From Boesenbergia rotunda (lineage: Eukaryota; Streptophyta; Magnoliopsida; Zingiberales; Zingiberaceae): a stretch of DNA of 64,000 nt. The position numbers and the translations under genes were made by a program. Every line of letters begins with the position of its first letter. Position 1 is the stretch's first letter. The stretch spans positions 324,382 through 388,381 of the forward strand of contig JAGFNQ010001195.1 of NCBI GenBank assembly GCA_024364735.1, in the 5' to 3' direction. Below the pieces are notes generated by a model, which searched no databases, was not told the origin of the DNA, and was given only the letters and a program-made list of their open reading frames with translations. Below, one piece after another: positions 11,311-19,882 of this stretch.

Positions 11311-12404
11311 TGAGTGACATTATGTTTAAGTTAGGCACAAGGATAGCAATTGAAAATTAGAGGCATAGCATACTAAGAAGCATAAACATGCATCATTCCT
11401 CTTAACCTATGCCTTATCACATGATTTTCAATTTTTGCACAATAATGAAGAAATTAGTTAAATTCTAACTTAAACCCTTCAATTCTCCCCCTTTGACATC
11501 ATCAAAAAGATTGTACCAAACAATGCTAACCTTTGGTATCAAATGAAGACAAAGTTTTAAATTTTGAAAATAATCAGAAATCAAAAAACTCAGGTACCAG
11601 TCAACTGAGTCAGTTACCAGTCGACTGGTATCAACGAAACTGCCCTTCTGCCAAGAAGTAGTAAGATCAGTCGACTGACTCTTAATACCAGTCGATTGAT
11701 ACATTTTTTATTCAAATTTTAGCCTTTTGAGCTGATTTTCAGAAATGAGTAAGATATTCCAAAAATTTGAAAAAATTATGAAATTTTGCAAACATATTTC
11801 ATTTAATATCCTCTAATTGGGAAAAATATGGTTTCATGAAAACTCAAAATATTTTTGAATTTTTTTCCAAAATTCAAAAACTTTGAAAACCTTCAATTTT
11901 GTATCAATATCAAACCCTAGTTTTGAACCCTTGTGTTTTTTAAATCTATGTTATAGCAAATAAAACACAGAATTATTTTTTAAAATATTTGAAATGTCCA
12001 ACTATGATCTATGGGTAAGATGTCTATTAATTAAACATTTACTTTCCCCATAGTTGGTCTATTATCACTAAGGTGATACAATTCATAATCACCAAAATGT
12101 CATAAGCACATGTGAATTATGAGTATCATCCTGTCATCTCATATACACAAATAAAATCATAAGTCAAGTTATTATGAGATGTACTAAAGGTAATCCCTAT
12201 TTAGCCAATTTTATCATGAATTCCTATTTGGCTAAGTGCTCCCCCTTGGGATTTTAAGTCAACCATTTTTTAAAAAATTTAAAAATTTAACAACCATGGT
12301 TGACTAAGCCTAAATCCTTTAACCCTTAAGGATTGACTTTGGTACCCAATAGAAATGCTTTCTAATTGTGTTGACCAAGCACTCCTTAAGGATCCACTTT
12401 TTAT
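11311..12404. other. Element A 3' non-coding region
   Basis: AT-rich internal sequence downstream of gag with no ORF. It holds the internal palindrome array (11595-11703) and two extra polypurine-like tracts. Confidence 0.6.
11595..11703. repeat. Internal CCAGTCGACTGG array of element A
   Basis: Four copies of the LTR-type palindrome (ACCAGTCAACTGA, ACCAGTCGACTGGT, ATCAGTCGACTGA, ACCAGTCGATTGAT) lie inside the element, between gag and the 3' LTR. No ORF follows. In elements B and C the equivalent internal array precedes an accessory gene, so this may mark a lost one. Confidence 0.75.
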
Positions 12405-12776
12405 CTAGGGTTTAGCAAGTAGGCAATGATAGGATTTTTCATTGCTAAATTTTCCAAAACCTAATTCCTCTTTCTTGAAACTTGACCGTTGGCTCTCAGT
12501 GATCATATCTAGGGTTTTTGAGCTAATTTCAAATTTTCTAAAGGCTTTAGTAAGATTATCTACCTTTTCCCTTAATTCCCTATTTTCTTATTCTAAGCAT
12601 GAGTCATTTAAACTAGAAGAGAAAGCAGTCATATTATCCTTGATTGTCATGGTTTTTAATTTTTCATTTAGCATTCAAAATTTTATTTTTTCAAATATTT
12701 GATTTTCTTCTTAGCTTTAAACAAGTCATCATTAGTGTTAGAAATTATCTTAACTAATGTGGTGGTGGGTAGATTA
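12405..12776 (-). pseudogene. Element A gag, C-terminal part
   Basis: After element B is set aside, the minus-strand gag frame of 21154-22315 continues here: YNLPTTTLVKIISNTND, a lysine-rich segment, then a coiled-coil stretch and SSKTLDMI. That last motif is shared with the Gag C-termini of C, D and E. A stop at 12405-12407 ends the frame. Several in-frame breaks exist. The join lies exactly at the tatac duplication of element B. Confidence 0.75.
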
Positions 12777-13186
12777 TATACTGTTGGATCGAGAAAGACC
12801 GATAGAGGGGGGGTGAATATCGGAAAATGTTCGGATTTAACAGAAAGAGTAAGTGCGCGGCGGAATAAAGACAAACAACGCAAACACCAAGGTTTTACTT
12901 GGTTCGGAGCCTGGGTCGACTCCTACTCCAAGGCCCACGGTCGTTGACCGTTTACTTTGGGCAATTCTATAGTGCGTAAAACGGTTACAAAGTGAGATTA
13001 CAAAATTACTGTAAATACAAATATACACTTTGTTTTACCAACTCCCGGTGTAGATCGAGTTTCGGTGCAGTGGGAGGTTGACGGCGCTTCGTTCTTGAGT
13101 CGGGAAGTTTCCGGAGCAGAGCGCGGTCGTCAGAGCATTTGGATGCGTTGAATGAAAGCGATGTTGAAGCTAGGGGTCGAGGGGTG

Positions 13187-13196
13187 CTATTTATAG
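13187..13196 (-). promoter_or_regulatory. TATA box in element B 3' LTR
   Basis: The minus strand reads CTATAAATAG. The first GGCGCC of the array starts 8 nt upstream (13205), the same spacing as in the accessory-gene promoter. Confidence 0.75.
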
Positions 13197-13204
13197 CACC
13201 CAGG

Positions 13205-13530
13205 GGCGCCCTGGTCGTCGAGGGCGCCCTGCCACGTGTCACCCGATCCGTGCTTCGCTCGGTCAAGAGTTATCGCACCGGAATAGGGATGAGGTTTGAC
13301 CTCTGGGGCGCCCTGGTCGCTGAGGGCGCCTTGGTTGACCCGGTCTTCTCGGCTGGATTGAGTTGAAGCTTCGCAGAGAGAGCTGGAGGCGCCTTGGCTG
13401 CTGAAGGCGCCTTCACTGACGAAGGAACCTTCGCTGCTGAGGGCGCCTTGCCCAGTAAGCAGCTGAAGCCTATTTTGCTTCTCTTGGTTCTGGTTCACCT
13501 TGAGGGCGCCCTGGACACTTAGGGCGCCTT
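13205..13530. repeat. GGCGCC palindrome array in element B 3' LTR
   Basis: About nine copies of the six-base palindrome GGCGCC, mostly in pairs of the form GGGCGCC(C/T)TG...GAGGGCGCC about 20 nt apart. The array sits in U3 immediately upstream of the TATA box. The same array occurs at 20309-20605 and, inside the element, at 16864-17155. Confidence 0.9.
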
Positions 13531-13739
13531 ACTCAGCTGTTGCCTCACTCCTTTGAGGCTCTCTGAGTTGCAGACACACGTCCCTTTGGTCCTGCATCAA
13601 GGGTTAGTCCAAAACACAACAAAACAATTAATAATTATTTCATACAGCCTTTAGCTGTCTTGGTTCTGACTTTGGTCTCCAAAATGGAGCCCTAGGTCGA
13701 ACCGACGCCTAATGTTCCCTCAAGGGGAACGCGTCCTCA

Positions 13740-13975
13740 CCTACTCCTCTTGGGAGAGTTTACCTGGTGCCAACCGGATCCTCCAGTTGGATTTTTGCCC
13801 GGCAGTCCTTCGCCAGGTCTTGAGTTACCAAGCTGCCCTTCGCTTGGTGCCTAGCTGCCCTTCGCTAGGTCTTTTCTTCTGGCAGTCCTTCGCCAGCCTA
13901 GCAGTCCTTTGCTAGGGCTTTTCCTGTCTGGCAGTCCTACGCCAGTGCCTAGCATTCCTTCGCTAGGGCTTTTCC
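13740..13975. repeat. Hairpin minisatellite in element B LTR
   Basis: Short inverted repeats separated by spacers: CCAAGC-N8-GCTTGG, CCTAGC-N8-GCTAGG (three times) and CTGGC-N8-GCCAG (twice). The spacer is close to agtccttc throughout. The arms change together, so dyad symmetry is kept while the sequence varies. A second copy is at 20815-21050. Confidence 0.85.
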
Positions 13976-14078
13976 TGTACACTCAAGAAGCTTGTTAGAC
14001 AATAACTAACCCTTAACTTTTGAACCCTTTTGCCAATATCAAAACCCAGGTTTGACTTGGGTGCATTCTGCACCAACA

Positions 14079-14094
14079 ATCTCCCCCTTTTTGA
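14079..14094 (-). promoter_or_regulatory. Polypurine tract of element B
   Basis: The minus strand has AAAAAGGGGGAGAT directly before the 3' LTR. More GGGGGA tracts lie near 14175 and 14690. Confidence 0.75.
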
Positions 14095-15462
14095 TATATG
14101 GCAACCAAGTTCAAAAAGTTAAGTAAAAAATGCTAAAATGAAATCCTAAGTTAGATTCCCTCCCACTGGAAAAAATCTCCCCCTAGGTTTTTCAAAAGTA
14201 GATGGTGTGATTTTCAACACTTCATGTTTTGAGTTTGAAGAATTTTCAAGCAAAAAAATATTCTAAGTCACGATAAGTTTTCAGACATTAACAATTTAGA
14301 TTTAAAAAACTTTTAGAAAAATTTCAAGCAAAAAAACTTTAAGCCAACCAGAAATTTTAATAACACTTTTTCAGCATAAGTAAGAGTCTCAGTGTTAGAA
14401 ACTTTTCAAGGGGAGTTTTAAGCAAAAAAAACTTAGGCTTAAAAACAATTCATAGTTAGAAATTTTTAAGAAAATTTTAAGCAAAAACAGTTTAGCTTGA
14501 AAACAATTCAGAGAAAAAATTTTTAAGGAAAATTTTAAGTATAAAAACATTAAAATTTCAAAATGAATTACGCTTTGAATTTCTAACTTTAAATAACCAG
14601 ATTTGATTTTTCAGTTGAACTTTTTGAAGAAGGAAATAGGAAAAAATTTGAAATTTTTTTTAGTAGATTCCCTCTTTCTTTCCAACTTTCCCCCTTTGAC
14701 ATATATCAAAAAAGTGCAGAAGAAATATTTGCAATAATTAAATAAAGCATTTGTTGTACTGAATCAAACTGGAACCTAAGTCTGGTTACATCTTTAGGGA
14801 CGTGTCTAACCCAATTAGCTACTTACCAACTGTTATAAACAGTAGTTTTCGTTAGGGTTAGTCAAGTTAAGTGCATTGTTCAAGTTAGATTGTCTAAACT
14901 TGATACTTTACTTGATTGCTGTTCAGTTTGTATTTAGTGCCCCAACTACTGTAGATGCACTGACTTAAAGCATCTTGAGTTAAGGCAAAGACCTAAGCAT
15001 CTCAACCCTTTCTAGGTTGTCAATCAAAGTACCCTAAGGTGCTTGTGAGATGCTGGCTTCTAGATCTATAGGTGCATGCAAATCTAGGGTTAGAGCCTAG
15101 GCTAAGTCCATTTCGAAGAAAACCCTAGTTTTGAAGGGGGTAGTTTTTTGAAATAAAACTAAGTCAAGAAAAAAATTTTAAAATTAATTGTTGAAATAAA
15201 TAAAGCTAAGTTGAAAACTGATTTAGCAATTTAAGTAAAACAGTTTTTCAAACTTCTAATTTTAGAAAACTTATTTTTGAAATCAAGTAGAGTAAAAACA
15301 ATTGAGTTAAACTATTCTACTGAACACAATCTTATCACTAGTGAGCATGAGCTAGTCAACATAAAGTAAAGTAGGTACTCAAGGTTCAACATAGTCATAT
15401 AGTCAACCACAAGTCAACCCTACTGAGTAGGGATAGTCAAATAGGTACAATACTAAGTGAAT
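14095..15462. other. Element B non-coding region between accessory gene and 3' LTR
   Basis: AT-rich, with no supported ORF. At 14220-14550 a motif like aattttaagcaaaaa recurs about five times at 60-90 bp spacing, a decayed tandem repeat. Extra polypurine-like tracts are present. Confidence 0.6.
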
Positions 15463-16741
15463 CTAAGACGAAGGACCGAGATGATCGGAGGAGCTTGGCT
15501 GCCAGGATCGAAATAGGGTCATCATCTCATGATACTCTGCCTCTCTGGCCTCCCTCTCGGCTCGAAGTGCGCTCATGTAACTGTTGTAGTAGCCCAGATT
15601 TGTCTCCATCTCTTCAACGTGATTGGCCTCTACTTCCTCTCGGAGGCTCTGTACGTGGGTCTCTAGCTGAGTTACTCGGTCGTAAAGTGTCGGTGGAGCG
15701 GGCTCATCTATGTGCGCTCGGGCTGCTGCTGCTATATCTCCGACGTCGACCTCGACCTCCTCGTCCGAATCGATCTGATGAGCTGCTCTCTGACGTCTCC
15801 AGGACAGGACCCCGGTACCGGACACCTCTATACCAGCTAGGGCAAAGTTTCTATAGCCTATTTCATTGTAGTCAGTTAGGGCGGCCATCTCTCCCTCGGT
15901 AATATTTCTACCGTGGTGATGTAATATGGATGTAATAATGTGACAGTAAGGTGTGCGGACCTGCCCCTGTGTGGTAACACTAGATGCGTGTAGGATAGTC
16001 TGAAATATATGAAGTCCTATGTCTATGTCAAGCTGGTGAATCATGGCATACAGTAGAAAGGCGTGGAATGGACGCATAGTGGTGACGTCCCTGGTAGATA
16101 ATGGTAGGATACATCGGACTATGACCCTATATAGGGCGTAGTCCTGCACTTCTAATTCGACAGACTGAAATCGTCTGGCTACAGGTTGCCTAAAGAAATA
16201 TGAGTGCAATGTATCTAAGGTAATCTCAGAGTAGGGAGCATCAAAGGGAGGCTCCCTAGAAGGGTAACAACAGAAAGTGGACTGCGAAGGTCGTAGTCCT
16301 AGAAATCGGTTAAGTAAAGTTGGAGTGATTGTTAGGGGAATACCTTGAACCATGGTGGAGAACACAAGATTATCCTGTCTAATAATATTATTGTAAAATT
16401 CTGCGCATAAGGAAGTATTGATTGGGTGGGCGCAGAATACCAGATTGTCCAGTTGGTAGTAGTTTATGACGTTCATAGCTAGGGGACAGGATTGAGAAAA
16501 AAATAGTCTATTCAAGTAGCTTGTCTTAATGGGTTTATAGGTGGTACGGGAGAACTTGTTACACAACTCTAAATTGGGAAACCTAGGATCAGGACTAGGT
16601 TGAGTACCGGGTTCTGCCGGATTAGGTCGACGTCTTCTAAGAAAAGAAAAACATGTATACTTAAGGAAATGTGCACTAATGAAAGATTGAAACGAAATTG
16701 ACAAAAACAAAGAAAATATACCGGTTTGCTCGGGGAGGCAT
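15463..16741 (-). CDS. Element B accessory gene, spliced, Transposase_32-like domain protein
   Basis: Exon 1 is 20 nt (ATG at 16741 to 16722). A GT-AG intron of 85 nt follows (16721-16637, polypyrimidine end ttttcttttcttag). Exon 2 runs 16636-15463. The spliced frame is exactly 398 codons including the stop. The start is MPPRANRRRRPNP, a basic N-terminus. The middle has NVINYYQLDNL, CAEFYNNI, LTITPTLLNRFLGLRPS, LDTLHSYFFRQP, RCILPLSTRDVTTMRPFHAF and CHIITSILHHHG. I read this as the 'putative plant transposon protein' (Transposase_32-like) family. The C-terminus is acidic, then predicted coiled coil (LYDRVTQLETHVQSLREEVE). It has its own TATA box and palindrome array upstream. Element C carries a homologue in the same place. 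The function is unknown; the position matches the envelope-like ORF of some Sireviruses, but I see no signal peptide or membrane anchor. Confidence 0.8.
16637..16721 (-). other. Intron of the element B accessory gene
   Basis: An 85-nt GT...AG intron, T-rich before the acceptor. Its length is not a multiple of three, and splicing brings the short ATG exon into the long downstream frame. Reading without splicing would need an ATG at 16965, inside the palindrome promoter region. Confidence 0.7.
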
Positions 16742-16845
16742 TGTTGAGGGCTTAAGAGCTTGAGAGGGTTGCAAGATCTCTTGAAAGGTAGAAGGTTGAG
16801 GAGGAGAAGTGTTTTGTTGTGAGGAGTAGAAGGGGAGGGGAGCCC

Positions 16846-16855
16846 CTTTTTATAG
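16846..16855 (-). promoter_or_regulatory. TATA box of the element B accessory gene
   Basis: The minus strand reads CTATAAAAAG, about 105 nt upstream of the spliced ATG at 16741 and exactly 8 nt from the first GGCGCC (16864). This copies the layout of the LTR promoter. Confidence 0.7.
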
Positions 16856-16863
16856 GCAGCTTG

Positions 16864-17155
16864 GGCGCCCTTCCCCGTGAGGGCGCCTTGACTGGTGAGG
16901 GCGCCCTTAGCAGTGAGGGCGCCTTCATCAGGCCTGAGCTTCCCTTTTTGGCAGCTTTTGACCACCGAAGGACACTGGTAAGGGCGCCTCTCCGGACGAG
17001 GGCGCCTTTAACAAGTCAGTGGTTCAGTTTGTGCAGCTTTCTGCCGTTGACTGACTGTGGGAGGGCGCCCTTCATGACAAGGGCGCCCTAAACAAGGCTG
17101 CAGCTGCCTTTTGGCAGCTTTTGACCACCCTCGGGGCGCCCTAAAGCGGTTGGGC
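16864..17155. repeat. Internal GGCGCC array upstream of the accessory gene
   Basis: About ten GGCGCC palindromes in the same paired arrangement as in LTR U3 (GGGCGCCCTT...GAGGGCGCC). They are separated from LTR sequence by more than 2.7 kb and placed immediately upstream of the accessory-gene TATA box. Confidence 0.88.
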
Positions 17156-17192
17156 GCCCTAAGATCCGGTTTTGGCCAAATTTGAATGTTTT

Positions 17193-17295
17193 TGACCGGA
17201 TTTGACCTGGTTGGATATATTGACCGTAGTTGGACTATGTTGACCTTGGTTTGACTATGTTGACCATGGTTTGACTATGTTGACCATGGTTTGAG
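17193..17295. promoter_or_regulatory. Cluster of TTGACC words (W-box-like) upstream of the accessory promoter
   Basis: About eight TTGAC(C) words occur in roughly 100 bp, including a short tandem repeat of tgactatgttgaccatggtt. TTGAC is the core of the plant WRKY W-box. Whether WRKY factors bind here is inference. Confidence 0.45.
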
Positions 17296-17993
17296 ATTTA
17301 ACCACAACACTGATATAATTTAGTTTTAATTTTACTGTCTCACTCAAATCTAGGGTTTTCAATCACGTTAACCTTATAGGTTTTGTGAGACAGGTTTGAG
17401 GGTAAGAATTAGTTTTGAACAGGAATTTTAATTTATTTTGAAAAAAGTTATTTTAGTTTTGAAAACAGATTTGAAAACAAATAAGTTTAGAAATTTTGAA
17501 AAATAGATTAAGTGATTTTTAAAAGGAGATAGGTAAGAAATAGAAATTTTGAAAACAGATTAGAATCTATAATTATTTGAAATTTGAGTTAGATTCGAAT
17601 TTGACAAAAGATAATTTGAATTTGAATTTCAGAAATTGGCTTCCAGGTCTTGGCGAGGCACTAGGCCTTCTTTGGCCGTAGCCTTATGGGATCATCCACC
17701 CTTTCCTTGACAAAGCCTTTTAATGAAATTTCATTTTCAAATTAAATTAGGTCATTTTCTGGTCTAACTAGCTTGGGTTTTGGATCGGTAGCTTCGGCTG
17801 GTTTCACCAGTCTAAAGAGACCAAGTAGACTTGATCTTATTAGAGTTGGTTTCCCCAACGTACTATCATCTCACCTCCTCCCAATACTATGTTTTCAAGT
17901 TTCAAGTAATTGAGTTCTTAAATCTAAGTATTCCTTACTTCTAAGCATGGCAAATTGCAGAAAATTAAATAAACATGCAATCAAGCACAAAAA
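17296..17993. other. Element B non-coding stretch between gag and the accessory promoter
   Basis: No ORF. In an autonomous relative pol would begin here. No protease, integrase or RT motif is seen in any minus-strand frame. Confidence 0.6.
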
Positions 17994-19646
17994 TTATCTA
18001 ATTATAAAAATTGTTTTGATTTTGGCTCCCCCTGGACTAAAGCCTCTGTATGGGTTAGGCAAGATGTGAATCTTGTCCTTGGGGATCCAAAATTGATTTG
18101 AACCAGTTGGTTTAGTCAGGCACAGTTTTGGCACCCATGCCTGAACCTTAGGTCTTGACCGGTTCAGTACAGCGAAGTAGGATTTTTGCCGAGATTTGGT
18201 TCTGTAGCCAAGTCCGGATCGGTTTAGAACAGACTTCTGTTTTCCAAGAATCATATCAAGGTTCTTGGAACCAGAAGTGAATCGTTCTAAAGCTGTTCTT
18301 AAGTCCTTAACTTGAGTTTTCAGGGAGGAGTTCTCTGATTCAAGTTTTTCAACTTGATCAGGGGTTCCTTCCTGAATTTTCTCAGTTAAGGATTTAGACT
18401 CAGCTCCCTCTTTCAGGAGTTTTACTTCCTGTCGGAGGGACTCGATTCGGAGTTTGGCTTTCGCCAAATCTCGGGATAGATAGGAAATAAGAGAATTTAA
18501 TTGCAATTTTGAAAAACCCGTTACCCTTATTTCGCCGTCGTCGGAGAAGGTCAGCTTGCCATCGTCCTGGTCCGAGTCTGAGTCAGTCTCGATTTGATCC
18601 GAAGCGATCAGGGCTAGAAGATTGGACTGGGGTGCTTTTTCTTCTTCTTCTGAGGAAGACTCGTCCCAGGTTGCTTGGAGTGCCTTCTTTTTTCTGGTCT
18701 TTTTGGACTCCTTTAGGCTTGGACATTCAGTCTTGTAGTGGCCCTTCTTCTTGCATTCGTAGCAGGTTACGTTGGGCTTGTGTTTGTCAGTTGCTGGTTC
18801 AGCTGGTTCATCCTTTCTTCGGCTTGTTCTCCGTGTGTTGGCTTGGTTCTTCAACTTTTTGTAGTAGCTTCGAGCTAGCCGGACCAGTTCAGATTGATCT
18901 CCTTCTTGATCTTCTGTTTCTGAGTCTGAGGTAGACTCGGGTTCAACATGAGTTTTCTTCTTAGTTGTCCTTCCTGTTTTCCCTGCAAAGAAAGCTATAC
19001 TTTTCTCGGCCAAATTGCAGTTAGTCTGTTCATGAAGTTCAAGTTCAGAAAATAACTCATCTAACTTAATTTTTGAAAGATCCCTAGAGACCTTGTATGC
19101 ATCTACCATAGATGCCCACAAGGTGGTCCTAGGGAACGCGTTTAGGGCATACCTTATAAGATCACGGTTTTGAACCTGGTGACCTATTGCGTGAAGACCG
19201 TTCATCAATTCCTGGATTCTGGCATGGAGCTGAGCTGCTGTCTCGTTATCTGCCATTCTGATGGTGAAGAGCTTGTTCAGTAGCAGATCGCGTTTGCTGA
19301 TCCTCGTATCTGAAGTTCCTTCGTGGAGCTCGATCAGTTTGGCCCATAGCTCCTTGGCACTGTTGAAGGGGCCTACGCGGTTCAGCTCCTCTTTCGTTAG
19401 TCCTCATTGGAGGGTCTGAGTTGCTTTGGCGTCAGCTTCGATTTTGCGTTTAAGGGAGGTGTCCCACTCTGAGTAGTTTTGCGGTACACCTTCAGCATTT
19501 GTGGGAATCATCAGTCCAGACTGGATGATTATCCACATATCCACCTGAGTTTTCAGGTGGACCTCCATTCGACTTTTCCAGTAAGGAAAGTCTTCTCCAC
19601 TGAAAAGTGGAGGTCTGGCGGTGCTAAAGCCCTCTTGGATGGCCAT
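17994..19646 (-). pseudogene. Element B gag (one nonsense codon)
   Basis: The start is at 19646 (MAIQEGFSTARPPLFSGEDF), which aligns with the Gag N-termini of C, D and E. The frame is open to 17994 except for one TGA (19404-19406), in a TLQ-stop-GL context where relatives have TLQCGL (TGT/TGC to TGA). Domains in order: N-terminal YWKSRMEV block; UBN2-type core (LHARIQELMNGL, ALNAFPRTTLWASMVDAYKV, LDELFSELELHE); zinc knuckle CYECKKKGHYKTEC near 18765; acidic Ser/Glu tract; coiled coils (about 18250-18480); NLDMILGKQKS and AWVPK near the end. The protein would build the particle that packages genomic RNA. Confidence 0.88.
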
Positions 19647-19868
19647 TTGTTCTGAAATGGAAAACAAAAGAAAAACAAAAAAAAATATTCCAAGACTTGG
19701 TCTTGGATTAGTAGTGCGAGAAGAATAAATAAAAACAAATTTCAAGGGGTGTTGCACCAACCTTGAAAGAAAAGTTCGAACGAAAAATATTTTAAAAAAA
19801 TTGAGAAAGAAAACGAAAGAAATCCGAAAAACTTTCAAACTGGTGGTTGCACCAAGTTTGAATACCCC

Positions 19869-19880
19869 GCTCTGATACCA
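19869..19880 (-). promoter_or_regulatory. Primer-binding site of element B
   Basis: The minus strand reads TGGTATCAGAGC two bases inside the 5' LTR. Confidence 0.92.
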
Positions 19881-19882
19881 CT

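Larger units (their letters stand above)
12782..14078 (-). repeat. Element B 3' LTR
   Basis: This 1297-bp LTR is nearly identical to 19883-21153. On the minus strand U3 holds a hairpin minisatellite (13740-13975) and a GGCGCC array (13205-13530), then a TATA box (13187-13196) and R/U5. It carries 33 bp that the other LTR has lost (13490-13525). Confidence 0.93.

Noticed and set aside
13187..13498. Minus-strand ORF rich in GALSDQGA/GAFSSQGA repeats.
   Set aside because: It is only a translation of the GGCGCC palindromes in the LTR. No homology or start context supports a protein.
15495..15902. Plus-strand ORF opposite the accessory gene (also 18509-18934 opposite gag and 60750-61268 opposite E gag).
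   Set aside because: These are shadows of real coding frames or of low-complexity Ser/Glu tracts on the other strand.
16742..16965. Upstream ATG at 16965 as the start of the element B accessory ORF (500 aa).
   Set aside because: The first ~75 residues translate the GGCGCC array and the TATA region, and the next part reads through a good GT-AG intron. The spliced ATG at 16741 explains the frame better and is mirrored in element C.
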